Source of the DNA: an uncultured Pelagibacteraceae bacterium
Lineage (GTDB): Bacteria > Pseudomonadota > Alphaproteobacteria > Pelagibacterales > Pelagibacteraceae
DNA length: 20,204 nt
Assembly (NCBI GenBank): GCA_902549785.1
Contig: CACCWT010000013.1
Coordinates: forward strand, 1 to 20,204
Reading direction: 5' to 3'
Part shown: positions 6,891 to 15,042 of the stretch, one piece after another
Numbering within the stretch: the first letter of the stretch is position 1
Layout of the letters: each line of letters starts with the position of its first letter
Position numbers and translations under genes: made by a program
The notes under the pieces: generated by a model
Told to the model about the DNA's origin: nothing
Seen by the model: the letters and a program-made list of their open reading frames with translations, nothing else
Databases searched by the model: none

Positions 6891-8325
6891 AACAGTTTTC
6901 TTCACCCTTGGAGTTTTGCAAATTATTTTAGGTTTATCGATGATTGCGCCAATTTTAGCGCAGTTTTTTTATGATGAACTCGACTCTGGTTTTATAAGTT
7001 CTGGAATCGTAACGATTATTTTTGGAATTCTTTTTTTACTTAGTAATTTAGATCATGATAAAAAAATTAGTTTACCTCAAGCTTTTCTCTTAACAGCATT
7101 ATCTTGGTTAAGTATTGCTATTTTTGGTTCACTTCCTTTCATATTTTCTGAGATAGAATTGAGCGTGACTGATGCTTTTTTTGAGAGTATGTCAGGCATT
7201 ACTACAACTGGATCAACTATAATCACCAATTTAAATGAGACCCCTAAAAGCATATTACTATGGAGGGGAATGCTACAATGGTTAGGTGGGATTGGTATTA
7301 TCGTTATGGCAATTACTTTAATGCCGCTTATGAATATTGGTGGAATGCAGTTGTTTATTATATCTACAAGCGATACTCCAGAAAAAATTTTACCTAGATC
7401 AAAAGAAATAGCATTGAGACTGATCTTAGTATACTCAGGATTAACTTTTATATGTGCATTATTTTATAAAATATTTGGAATGAGCTTTTTTGATAGTATA
7501 GTCCACTCAATGACAACAATAGCGACAGGTGGTTTCTCAAATTATAATGAGTCTATTGGTTACTTTGATAATTCTTTGATAGAATTAACATCAATAGTAT
7601 TTATTATTTTAGGAAGTATTCCATTTATTGCCTATGTTAAATACTTAAATGGTGACAAAAAAATATTCTTTAAAGATACACAAATTCAAACTTTTATAAA
7701 AATTGTACTTTTTTCAATTGTCTTGATGTATTTATATCTATTTTTAAAAAATCAGAGTTTTTTTGATATCAGCATAAGGTCGGTTGCATTTAATGTAATA
7801 TCAATTTTAACTGGAACTGGTTATGTAACTCAAAACTTTAGTGATTGGGGTCAATTCCCATTAATTTATTTTCTTATTCTTATGTTCATAGGTGGATGTG
7901 CAGGCTCAACAGCTTGTGGGATTAAAATATTTAGAGTACAAATTTTGTTCCAATTTATCTCTGTACAACTAAAAAAAATAATTTATCCAAGAGGTATATT
8001 TAAAATAAAATATGAAAATAATAATATTGATGAAAAATTTTTAGAATCAATCATTTCTTTTATATTTTTATATATTGTGATTTTTTTTATTATAACTGCT
8101 CTTTTATCAACAAGCGGTTTAGATTTGATAACCTCAATATCTGCTGCTGCAACATCAATATCAAATGTAGGACCTGGTTTGGGTGATATAATTGGTCCGA
8201 ATGGTAATTTTGCTAATTTATCTGATTTTTCAAAATGGATTTTAAGCTTAGCGATGATTTTAGGTAGATTAGAGTTGTTTGCTGTATTAGTATTATTTAT
8301 TCCATCATTTTGGAGGAAATATTAA
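6877..8325 (+). CDS. trkH: Trk-type potassium uptake channel protein TrkH
   Basis: TrkH is the membrane pore of the Trk K+ uptake system, normally gated by the cytoplasmic nucleotide-binding subunit TrkA. The 482-residue protein shows the four K+-channel-like half-loops: TTTGS (about 109-113), ATGGF (216-220), TGTGY (312-316) and NVGPG (430-434), each between two membrane helices. The GGCAGSTACGIK segment (339-350) matches the intramembrane gating loop region of the family. The ATG at 6877 was chosen because it begins MSNYKTVFF directly before the first helix; a second ATG 13 bases upstream is out of frame. No trkA is in the window. The stop overlaps the next gene's ATG by one base (TAATG). 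Confidence 0.93.
   Translation: MSNYKTVFFTLGVLQIILGLSMIAPILAQFFYDELDSGFISSGIVTIIFGILFLLSNLDHDKKISLPQAFLLTALSWLSIAIFGSLPFIFSEIELSVTDAFFESMSGITTTGSTIITNLNETPKSILLWRGMLQWLGGIGIIVMAITLMPLMNIGGMQLFIISTSDTPEKILPRSKEIALRLILVYSGLTFICALFYKIFGMSFFDSIVHSMTTIATGGFSNYNESIGYFDNSLIELTSIVFIILGSIPFIAYVKYLNGDKKIFFKDTQIQTFIKIVLFSIVLMYLYLFLKNQSFFDISIRSVAFNVISILTGTGYVTQNFSDWGQFPLIYFLILMFIGGCAGSTACGIKIFRVQILFQFISVQLKKIIYPRGIFKIKYENNNIDEKFLESIISFIFLYIVIFFIITALLSTSGLDLITSISAAATSISNVGPGLGDIIGPNGNFANLSDFSKWILSLAMILGRLELFAVLVLFIPSFWRKY
8312..8316 (+). promoter_or_regulatory. Strong Shine-Dalgarno site of the AmpG-like gene
   Basis: GGAGG lies inside the 3' end of trkH, 8 bases before ATG 8325. It decides the start: the alternative TTG at 8310 would put this site inside the coding region. 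Most other starts in the window have no comparable ribosome site. Confidence 0.75.
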
Positions 8326-9698
8326 TGTCTGAAACAAAACAGAGCTGGGTCGACTCTTTATTAGTTTATAAAGATATTAGAATGTTAAGAATATTGCTTC
8401 TAGGAGCAATAAGTGGTTTTCCATGGGTATTAATCGCAAGTAGCTTAAGTCTTTGGCTAAAAGAAGAGGGATTAAGTAGATCAACAATTGGTTGGGCAGG
8501 ATTAATATTTGGAGTGTATGCATTTAATTATTTATGGGCTCCAATAATTGACAGAGTACAAATTCCGTTTTTAACTAAAAAATTAGGGCATAGACGTGGA
8601 TGGATTGTATTAATGCAATTAATTATTTTACTAAGCTTAATAGTTTGGAGTTTCATAAATCCTACTCAAAACTTAGCACTTTTGATCAGTGTCGGATTAG
8701 TAATTGCTATTGCTTCTGCTACTCAAGATATTACTGTTGATGCACTCAGAATAGAACAGATTAATTCAAATGAAGGAAAATCTATGGCCGCTGGAGCTGC
8801 TATGGCGGTTGTTGGATGGTGGACAGGATATAAATTAGGGGGTGTCGTAGCATTATTTACTGCGGAATTTTTTGAAAATATGGGCGTTGCAGATTATTGG
8901 CAGGCTACTTTTTTAGTTTTAGGAATTTTAATTATCTTGATGAATATAGCTTTAATGTTTGTTCATGAAACAATTGATTTTGATAGAGTAAATAATCAAA
9001 AAGCAACAGATCAAATAATTAGAGATAAGCTTGGATCCAGTAATATTTTTACAAATTTTGTTGCTTATATTACAGGAACTATTGGTGGGCCGATAATAAG
9101 TTTTTTCAAAAAAAATGGTTTTGCAATTGCAGTTGGAATATTAGGATTTGTATTTTTATTTAAAATTGGTGAAGCATTTTTGGGCCGTATGTCTATTGTT
9201 TTTTATAAAGAAATTGGATTTTCAAAAGGACAAATAGCTATTTACTCAAAAGGATTAGGGTGGATAACCACAGTCGTTTTCACTTTAATAGGTGGTGTGA
9301 TGGCGATGAGAGCTGGAACAGTTAAGACTATGTTTTTTGCTGGAGGTTTAATGGCTGTAACTAATTTACTTTTTGCATTATTGGCCTGGACAGGTAAATC
9401 AGAATTATTATTTGCGATAGCTGTAATTGCTGATGATATAACTGCTGCATTTGCAACAGTTGCATTTGTTGCCTTTATTTCTCTATTAGTAGATAGGACC
9501 TATACGGCAACTCAATATGCATTATTAGCATCCATAGGAACTGCTGGAAGAACTACTCTTGCCTCTTCGTCAGGTGCGTTAGTAGATTGGCTAAATGGAG
9601 ACTGGGGTACATTTTTTATAATAACAACGATAATGGTGATTCCATCACTAATTTGTCTATGGTTTATTAGGAATAAAGTGAAAATTGGTGCAAAATAG
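8325..9698 (+). CDS. AmpG-like major facilitator permease (probable muropeptide/anhydromuropeptide importer)
   Basis: This membrane protein of about 457 residues and roughly 12 helices belongs to the AmpG branch of the major facilitator superfamily. AmpG imports GlcNAc-anhydromuropeptides from the periplasm for cell-wall recycling. Resemblance is clear in GAISGFPWVLIASSLSLWL (about residues 27-45), STIGWAGLIFGVYAFNYLWAP (53-73), the loop GHRRGW (88-93) and SATQDITVDAL (131-141). I chose ATG 8325 rather than the longer TTG at 8310, because a strong GGAGG ribosome site (8312-8316) sits 8 bases before it and it forms a TAATG overlap with trkH. The gene after it encodes an intracellular-looking NlpC/P60 peptidase overlapping by up to 14 bases, supporting a murein recycling role. 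The exact substrate is inferred. Confidence 0.85.
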   Translation: MSETKQSWVDSLLVYKDIRMLRILLLGAISGFPWVLIASSLSLWLKEEGLSRSTIGWAGLIFGVYAFNYLWAPIIDRVQIPFLTKKLGHRRGWIVLMQLIILLSLIVWSFINPTQNLALLISVGLVIAIASATQDITVDALRIEQINSNEGKSMAAGAAMAVVGWWTGYKLGGVVALFTAEFFENMGVADYWQATFLVLGILIILMNIALMFVHETIDFDRVNNQKATDQIIRDKLGSSNIFTNFVAYITGTIGGPIISFFKKNGFAIAVGILGFVFLFKIGEAFLGRMSIVFYKEIGFSKGQIAIYSKGLGWITTVVFTLIGGVMAMRAGTVKTMFFAGGLMAVTNLLFALLAWTGKSELLFAIAVIADDITAAFATVAFVAFISLLVDRTYTATQYALLASIGTAGRTTLASSSGALVDWLNGDWGTFFIITTIMVIPSLICLWFIRNKVKIGAK

Positions 9699-10440
9699 CT
9701 ATTTTTGTGAAAGTTCCTATTTAAATGTTTATGAGCATGCCTCAAAGAAATCAAATATAAGTACACAATTAATTTACGGTGAAAAATTTAGGATAATTGG
9801 AAAAAAGAAAGATTTTTTTAGAATCAGAACTGATTTTGATAATTACTTAGGATTTATTAAAATCAAAAAATTTAATAAAGTTTTAAACAAAACTCACAAA
9901 GTCAGTATATTAAAATCAAAAATTTATTATCAACCAAAAAACAATAATAAATTTTCAACAAAAAAATACCTTCCATTTTCATCTGAAATTCAGATTATTA
10001 ATAAAAAAAATAATTTTGGAATGTTTGAAAAAAATAAATGGGTAAAATTAAATGAATTACAAATTATAAAAAAAAGAAATTATAATTTCAGTAAAATATT
10101 TAAACTTTTTTTGAATATAAAATATAAATGGGGTGGTAAAACATTTGATGGTATCGATTGTTCGGCATTACTTCAAATTTTTTATAAATATAACCATAAG
10201 TTTTTCCCTAGAGATACAAAAGATCAAGTTAAAATAAAAAAAGGTATTAAAAACAAAAAAGTTTTTAAGCAAGGGGATATTATTTTTTGGAAAGGACATG
10301 TCGCCATTTGTTTAAATAGAAAAGTACTAATTCATGCATATGGTCCAAAAAAAAAAGTAATATTAATGCCAATAATAAAAACCATTAAATTAATTGAAAA
10401 AACTGCAAATTTAAAAGTAATTAAAATTATATCAATTTAG
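9685..10440 (+). CDS. SH3-like / NlpC/P60 cell-wall peptidase without signal peptide
   Basis: This protein of about 251 residues has two N-terminal bacterial SH3-like segments (about 10-65 and 70-128) and a C-terminal NlpC/P60 cysteine peptidase domain (about 134-240). The catalytic elements are visible: Cys159 in FDGIDCSAL, His205 in GHVAICL and a third polar residue, His217, in LIHAYG. The order SH3-SH3-NlpC/P60 resembles YkfC-type gamma-D-glutamyl-diamino acid endopeptidases, which trim murein peptides. No signal peptide or membrane helix is seen, which suggests action in the cytoplasm on peptides imported by the adjacent AmpG-like permease. The start is uncertain: TTG 9685 or GTG 9688, both overlapping the permease gene. 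The protein is very rich in Lys and Asn. The stop overlaps the tyrA stop on the other strand by 3 bases. Confidence 0.83.
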   Translation: MVQNSYFCESSYLNVYEHASKKSNISTQLIYGEKFRIIGKKKDFFRIRTDFDNYLGFIKIKKFNKVLNKTHKVSILKSKIYYQPKNNNKFSTKKYLPFSSEIQIINKKNNFGMFEKNKWVKLNELQIIKKRNYNFSKIFKLFLNIKYKWGGKTFDGIDCSALLQIFYKYNHKFFPRDTKDQVKIKKGIKNKKVFKQGDIIFWKGHVAICLNRKVLIHAYGPKKKVILMPIIKTIKLIEKTANLKVIKIISI

Positions 10441-11336
10441 TTTTGATCTCTTCCAAAATCTGGTTTTGCTACGTCTTGTTTTAAATTCAATATTTGCTGT
10501 CTAACTTTTTTTGAATTAACCAATTTTTTTCTCAAAGTTTTGTCATCTAGATTTTCAATATTTTTTTTAAAAGATTTTAAGTTTTTGATAAATAAGTTTA
10601 TTGCACTAACAACATTTTTTCTGTTATTAAAAAAAATATCTCTCCACATGATTTCATTTGATGCAGCAATCCTAGAAAAATCTCTTAATCCTCCTGCGCT
10701 AAATTTAATCACATCTTTTTTTTGAGTTTTTTGAAAATCTTGAGCGGTTTTTATTAAATTGTAAGCAATTAAATGGGGCAAATGACTTGTAATTGAAAAT
10801 ATCTTATCATGTATTTTTTCATCCATAATTATTACTTTTGAACCAATTTTTTTCCAAAAATTAATCAATTTTTTCTGTTTTATTTTATTTTTGTCACTAA
10901 AAACTATGCACCATTTATTAATAAACAGACTTTTACTTCCATACTTTGGTCCACTTACCTCGGATCCAGATATCGGATGACTCATAATCCAGTGAAGTGA
11001 CTTTGACAGGCTATTATTTTTTAATTTGCTAATATTTTCCTTTGTAGAGCCTACGTCGGTAATTAAAGATTTTTTACTTAAATGCTTATTTAAATGAGGA
11101 ATAATTCTTTTATACTGACTCATCGGAGTAGCAATTATAACAAAATCCATATCAGAAATTTTATTATCTAGTTTTTTTAAAATAATTATTTTTTTATCTA
11201 TTTTTTTAATTTCTCCGATATTTTTTTTTGATTTTTCATAAACAAAAAAGTTTTTAGAAGTTTTTTTATTTATGGATGCTCTTAAAATTGAAGACCCAAT
11301 TAATCCACAACCAACGATCAATATATTTTTAAACAT
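10437..11336 (-). CDS. tyrA: Prephenate/arogenate dehydrogenase
   Basis: TyrA oxidatively decarboxylates prephenate (or arogenate) in tyrosine synthesis. The 299 residues start with a Rossmann NAD(P) site, GCGLIGSS (9-16), and continue with FVIIATP (65-71), TDVGSTKE (93-100), MSHPISGSEVSG (118-129) with the catalytic-region His120, SHLPHLIAYNL (184-194) and GLRDFSRIAASNEIMWRDI (216-234), containing the conserved substrate-binding Arg. There is no chorismate mutase or ACT domain, so it is a single-function form without an obvious built-in feedback site. It overlaps hisC by 8 bases and is co-transcribed with it. Whether it uses prephenate or arogenate cannot be told from these motifs. Confidence 0.93.
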   Translation of the reverse strand: MFKNILIVGCGLIGSSILRASINKKTSKNFFVYEKSKKNIGEIKKIDKKIIILKKLDNKISDMDFVIIATPMSQYKRIIPHLNKHLSKKSLITDVGSTKENISKLKNNSLSKSLHWIMSHPISGSEVSGPKYGSKSLFINKWCIVFSDKNKIKQKKLINFWKKIGSKVIIMDEKIHDKIFSITSHLPHLIAYNLIKTAQDFQKTQKKDVIKFSAGGLRDFSRIAASNEIMWRDIFFNNRKNVVSAINLFIKNLKSFKKNIENLDDKTLRKKLVNSKKVRQQILNLKQDVAKPDFGRDQN

Positions 11337-12414
11337 CTTTAAAAATTTTTTTCATCTGCTTAATTAAAAGTATATTTTCTCTTACATTTCCAATTGTAAG
11401 TCTTAAACAATTTTTAATACCATACGAATTCATCTCTCTAAGAATAATTCCTGATTTCTCAAGATTTCTCTCTACAAAGGCTGCGGTTAATTTACATTTT
11501 TTAAAATCTAAAAGAAAAAAATTTGGTCCAATTTCATTTGTTTGAATATTATAAGAATTCATTATTTTTTTTATTTTTTTAGCCCAATCTAAATTATGTT
11601 TTACAGATTTTTTTATAAAACTTTTATCTTTAAGAGACTCAACTGCACATTCCTGTGCTATCTTATTAACATTGAATGGTGGTTTAATTTTATATAAAGC
11701 ATCAATAATTTTTTTACTTCCATAACCCCATCCCACTCTTAAAGATGCAAGACCATAAATCTTTGAAAAAGTTCTTAATATAAATACATTATTTTTATTT
11801 TTAAAAAGCTCTAAACCTGATCTATAATCCTTATTTAACATATATTCAAAATAAGCATCATCAACTACTAATAAAATCTTTTCATTTAAACGTTTTCTTA
11901 GATCTAATAACTGATTTTTAGAAATGTATGTTCCTGTAGGATTATTTGGATTAGCTATAAATACAATTTTAGTTCTTTTAGTTGTTTTTTTTATAATTTC
12001 ATCATTTGATACTTTAAAATTTTTTTCTTTAGAAAATATAACTTTTGCTCCTACTATTTTTGCATAAATTCTGTACATTAAAAAACTGTACTCTGGCACA
12101 ACAACTTCGTCTCTTTTGTTCAAAAATAACTGGCATAGCATTTGAATAATTTCATCAGATCCAGATCCACAGATAATTTGATTTTGCTTGCAATTATATT
12201 TTTTTGAAATCGTGGATGTTAATTCCTTAAATTTCCCATCTGGATACTTTGATATATTATTTTTAGATTTTATTATTGCTTTATTAGCATTTTTGCTCAT
12301 TCCTAAAGCTGATTCATTAGCTGATAATTTTATTATGCTTTTTTTTTTATTTAAGAATGATCTTCCAGGCTTATAGGCTTCTAGGTTTAATTTTCTAAAT
12401 AATGGAGTATTCAT
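11329..12414 (-). CDS. hisC: Histidinol-phosphate aminotransferase (possibly also aromatic aminotransferase)
   Basis: HisC is a fold-I PLP aminotransferase that converts imidazole-acetol phosphate to histidinol phosphate. In many bacteria the same enzyme also transaminates aromatic 2-oxo acids. The 361 residues show LSANES (30-35), GSGSDEII (83-90), ANPNNPTG (154-161), VVDDAYFEY (183-191), and the PLP lysine K218 in RTFSKIYGLASLRVGWG (214-230). The ending LRLTIGNVREN (about 339-349) carries the C-terminal substrate Arg pattern. Its partner in the operon is tyrA, not other his genes, so a role in tyrosine/phenylalanine synthesis is likely alongside or instead of histidine. The start ATG 12414 faces divergent metX across 183 bases. 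Confidence 0.92.
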   Translation of the reverse strand: MNTPLFRKLNLEAYKPGRSFLNKKKSIIKLSANESALGMSKNANKAIIKSKNNISKYPDGKFKELTSTISKKYNCKQNQIICGSGSDEIIQMLCQLFLNKRDEVVVPEYSFLMYRIYAKIVGAKVIFSKEKNFKVSNDEIIKKTTKRTKIVFIANPNNPTGTYISKNQLLDLRKRLNEKILLVVDDAYFEYMLNKDYRSGLELFKNKNNVFILRTFSKIYGLASLRVGWGYGSKKIIDALYKIKPPFNVNKIAQECAVESLKDKSFIKKSVKHNLDWAKKIKKIMNSYNIQTNEIGPNFFLLDFKKCKLTAAFVERNLEKSGIILREMNSYGIKNCLRLTIGNVRENILLIKQMKKIFKDV

Positions 12415-12478
12415 GCTGCTTAGTTTTACTAATAAATAGTCAGATAATTAGATAATACAATCAATAATTCTAAAAAAA

Positions 12479-12505
12479 TTGACATCTAAAAAGCTATCTT
12501 ATAAA
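12479..12505 (+). promoter_or_regulatory. Predicted sigma-70 promoter of the metX transcript
   Basis: A perfect -35 box TTGACA (12479-12484) is followed after 15 bases by TATAAA (12500-12505). The spacing is a little short. The expected transcription start, near 12511-12513, coincides with the first base of the SAM-II riboswitch, so the aptamer would form the 5' end of the mRNA. The inverted repeat AAAAAGC/GCTTTTT (12488-12494 and 12507-12513) surrounds the -10 box. Confidence 0.65.
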
Positions 12506-12513
12506 AGCTTTTT
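12488..12513. repeat. Inverted repeat around the metX -10 box
   Basis: AAAAAGC (12488-12494) and GCTTTTT (12507-12513) form a perfect 7-base inverted repeat with a 12-base centre that contains the -10 box. The right arm is also part of a 10-base palindrome, AAAAGCTTTT (12503-12512). It could be an operator-like site or chance in AT-rich DNA. Confidence 0.35.
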
Positions 12514-12565
12514 GCGCTGATTTAACTGAATTGCGAGCGCTTTAAAAAACCTGCTAAATAAGTTT
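12513..12565 (+). promoter_or_regulatory. SAM-II riboswitch (S-adenosylmethionine aptamer) upstream of metX
   Basis: The stretch GCGCTGATTTAAC (12514-12526) ... ATTGCGAGCGC (12530-12540) ... TGCTAAATAAG (12552-12562) matches the SAM-II aptamer as I remember it from marine metX leaders. Helix P1 is GCGC (12514-12517) with GCGC (12537-12540). The pseudoknot can form from AACT (12524-12527) with AGTT (12561-12564) and GCG (12533-12535) with TGC (12552-12554). SAM-II turns off methionine synthesis genes when SAM is abundant, and metX follows directly. A run of eight T (12563-12570) begins within the last pairing strand, which might let the SAM-bound pseudoknot act as a terminator. The metX ATG is about 33 bases downstream. 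Confidence 0.9.
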
Positions 12566-12597
12566 TTTTTCTCACAATTCATTTCAGCAAAATTTTT

Positions 12598-13731
12598 ATG
12601 GGCAATTTAAATAAAATGAAAAATATAATTATTGATAAAACTCTTAAGCTTGATTGTGGCAAAGAAATTTCGAACTTTCCATTAGCTTATGAGACCTATG
12701 GAAATCTTAATGAAAAGAAAGATAATGCTATATTAATTTTTCATGCGCTAACTGGCGACCAGTATGCTTCAGGCATCAATCCAATTACAAAAAAAGAGGG
12801 TTGGTGGAACTACGCAGTTGGTTCAGGTAAGGCATTCGATACTGATAAATTTTTTGTTATCTGTGCGAATGTTATTGGTGGATGTATGGGATCCTACGGA
12901 CCAGGAATTATTGATCCTTTGACCAATAAACCTATAGGTACAAATTTTCCTGTCATTACAATTAACGACATGGTTAACGCTCAATACAATCTATTAGATT
13001 ACTTAAAAATAGAAAAATTATTTGCAGTTGCTGGCGGCTCCATGGGTGGAATGCAAGTTTTACAATTCGTATCGAACTTTCCGAATAAGGCTAGAGTAGC
13101 TTTACCAATTGCTTGTACGGCTAGTCATTCAGCTCAAAATATTGCTTTTAATGAACTTGGAAGACAAGCAATAATGTCTGATAGCAATTGGAATGAGGGA
13201 TTGTATGATGAAAAATCAACAAATCCAGATAAAGGTTTAGCTGTTGCTAGGATGGCTGCTCATATCACGTATTTATCAAAACAAGGTTTACAAGAAAAGT
13301 TTGGAAGAAATCTTCAAGAAAGATCTGATTTAAAATTTGGATTTGATGCTGACTTTCAAATTGAGAGTTATCTGAGATATCAAGGTTCTGTATTTGTAGA
13401 TAGATTCGATGCAAATAGTTATTTGTATATCACTAGAGCGATGGATTATTTTGATTTAACTAAACAATTTGAAGGAAACCTTTCCAAAGCATTTAAAGAT
13501 ACCAAAACAAAATTTTTCGTCATTTCCTTTACTTCTGATTGGTTATACCCAACCTCAGAGAATAAAGATATTGTAATAGCGCTTAATGCAATTGGTGCTG
13601 ATGTTGGTTTTGTAGAAATTAAAACTGACAAAGGTCACGATTCCTTTTTGTTAGACGTACCAGATTTTTTAAGCACTATTAAAAATTATTTAAATACAAC
13701 TTATTCTAATATTAATGAAAGAAGAATTTAA
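12598..13731 (+). CDS. metX: Homoserine O-acyltransferase (MetX)
   Basis: MetX acylates homoserine, using acetyl-CoA or succinyl-CoA, at the entry to methionine synthesis. The 377-residue alpha/beta-hydrolase-fold protein has the nucleophile motif GGSMGG (146-151, Ser148), with Asp314 in FTSDWLYP and His347 in KGHDSF completing the triad. Other family segments are [11 protein letters not shown] (49-59) and [12 protein letters not shown] (91-102), the latter lining the acyl-CoA pocket. The acyl donor cannot be decided by eye. ATG 12598 and ATG 12616 are both possible starts; neither has a clear ribosome site. The SAM-II riboswitch just upstream indicates repression by SAM. The 3' end overlaps metW by 17 bases. 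Confidence 0.95.
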   Translation: MGNLNKMKNIIIDKTLKLDCGKEISNFPLAYETYGNLNEKKDNAILIFHALTGDQYASGINPITKKEGWWNYAVGSGKAFDTDKFFVICANVIGGCMGSYGPGIIDPLTNKPIGTNFPVITINDMVNAQYNLLDYLKIEKLFAVAGGSMGGMQVLQFVSNFPNKARVALPIACTASHSAQNIAFNELGRQAIMSDSNWNEGLYDEKSTNPDKGLAVARMAAHITYLSKQGLQEKFGRNLQERSDLKFGFDADFQIESYLRYQGSVFVDRFDANSYLYITRAMDYFDLTKQFEGNLSKAFKDTKTKFFVISFTSDWLYPTSENKDIVIALNAIGADVGFVEIKTDKGHDSFLLDVPDFLSTIKNYLNTTYSNINERRI

Positions 13732-14311
13732 AGTTATTTCTAAGTTTATTGAGGAAAAATCAAGAGTCTTGGACGTTGGATGTGGTGATGGAATTTTGAT
13801 GGAATATCTGTCAAAAAATAAAGTGGTAGATGTTAGAGGACTTGAAATTTCTAAAGAAAAAGTAAAAAAATGTTTATCTAAAGGTTTAGCTGTTATTGAA
13901 GGTGACGCAGAGAATGATTTAAAACAATTTCCAGATTTATCATTTGATTACGTAATATTAAGTCAAACTCTTCAAGCATTTATGACCCCAGAAAATGTTA
14001 TTGAAAATTTATTACGAGTTGGGAAAAAGGTAATTGTTACAATTCCAAATTTTGGACATTGGAAAGTTAGATTAGATTTGTTATTAAAAGGAGAAATGCC
14101 AGTTACAAAGAATTTACCTTATCAATGGTATAATACTCCCAACCTACATATGTGTACAATTCAAGACTTTTATAATTTTTGTAACAACAAAAGAGTTAAT
14201 ATTTATAAATCAATTTCTTTAAATGGAGAGAAAATTTCAAATATTACAACTTCAAATTTAAAATATAAAAACCTAATATCTGAACTAGGTATTTTTTTAT
14301 TAGAAAAGTAA
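13715..14311 (+). CDS. metW: Methionine biosynthesis protein MetW (methyltransferase-like)
   Basis: This 198-residue protein is MetW, a Rossmann-fold methyltransferase-like partner of MetX. In bacteria with the metXW pair, MetW is needed for, or boosts, homoserine acylation. The SAM-binding-type motif [15 protein letters not shown] is at 18-32, and the family-specific [15 protein letters not shown] (82-96) and [20 protein letters not shown] (109-128) follow, then [19 protein letters not shown] (133-151). The start lies inside metX (17-base overlap), consistent with coupled translation and complex formation. It is under the same SAM-II control as metX. Confidence 0.95.
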   Translation: MKEEFKVISKFIEEKSRVLDVGCGDGILMEYLSKNKVVDVRGLEISKEKVKKCLSKGLAVIEGDAENDLKQFPDLSFDYVILSQTLQAFMTPENVIENLLRVGKKVIVTIPNFGHWKVRLDLLLKGEMPVTKNLPYQWYNTPNLHMCTIQDFYNFCNNKRVNIYKSISLNGEKISNITTSNLKYKNLISELGIFLLEK

Positions 14312-14312
14312 A

Positions 14313-15032
14313 ATGAAAATAGAAATTATAAAATGTTTAGAAGATAATTTTTCATATTTATTAATTGATGAGTTAACAAAGTCTACCATTGCAATAGATC
14401 CTAGTGAAGCAGAGCCTATTATAGATAAAATTGAAAGTCTTAATCTAAAATTAAAATTCATAATGAATACTCACCATCATTATGATCACGTTGGAGGTAA
14501 TAAAGAGCTCAAGAAATTATATAATGCTAAGGTTATAGGTTTTAATGAGGATAAACATAGAATACCTGAAATAGATATATCTTTAAAAAATGATGAAACT
14601 TGGAAAGACGGTATATTTGAAGCAAAAGTTTTTCATATTCCAGGACATACTTTAGGCCATATATGTTTCTATTTTTTTAATGAAAATGCATTATTCTCTG
14701 GAGATACATTATTTTCATTAGGTTGTGGAAGAGTGTTTGAGGGCACTCATGAACAGATGTTTAATTCTTTGCAGTTGTTAAAAAATTTACCAATTGAGAC
14801 AGAAATTTATTGTGGACATGAATATACATTAAAAAATTCAGATTTTTGCCTAAAACACGATCCAGAAAATAAAGCTTTAATTTCGAAAATTGAGTTTATA
14901 AAAAATCGACTTGCCAAAGGTCAGCCAACTATTCCATCAACACTTGAAGAAGAGCTACAAACTAATATTTTTTTAAGATCAAAAAATGTTGAAAACTTTT
15001 CAAAATTGAGAGATTTAAAGGATAATTTCTAG
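14313..15032 (+). CDS. gloB: Hydroxyacylglutathione hydrolase (glyoxalase II)
   Basis: GloB hydrolyses S-lactoylglutathione to lactate and glutathione, completing methylglyoxal detoxification. The 239-residue metallo-beta-lactamase-fold protein has the metal motif THHHYDHVGG (53-62), with His54, His56, Asp58 and His59, then His112 in PGHTLGH, Asp131 in FSGDTLFSLGCGRVFEG (128-144) and His169 in CGHEYT. The last two segments are specific for glyoxalase II rather than other lactamase-fold hydrolases. One base separates it from metW, so it appears to ride on the SAM-controlled metXW transcript, although its function is not related to methionine. The gene ends 65 bases before rplU. Confidence 0.95.
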   Translation: MKIEIIKCLEDNFSYLLIDELTKSTIAIDPSEAEPIIDKIESLNLKLKFIMNTHHHYDHVGGNKELKKLYNAKVIGFNEDKHRIPEIDISLKNDETWKDGIFEAKVFHIPGHTLGHICFYFFNENALFSGDTLFSLGCGRVFEGTHEQMFNSLQLLKNLPIETEIYCGHEYTLKNSDFCLKHDPENKALISKIEFIKNRLAKGQPTIPSTLEEELQTNIFLRSKNVENFSKLRDLKDNF

Positions 15033-15042
15033 CTTATTCAGC

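Noticed and set aside
8310..8324. Longer TTG start for the AmpG-like gene
   Set aside because: The GGAGG ribosome site would lie inside the gene, while ATG 8325 has ideal spacing and a TAATG junction.
12415..12478. Promoter for hisC on the minus strand
   Set aside because: Only weak TTGATT- and TATTTA-like matches with poor spacing are visible; I could not choose a convincing pair in such AT-rich DNA.
12488..12513. AAAAAGC...GCTTTTT as an intrinsic terminator
   Set aside because: It sits between divergent genes and no transcript is expected to enter it from either side; it also contains the -10 box of metX. The short AT-rich stem would be weak.
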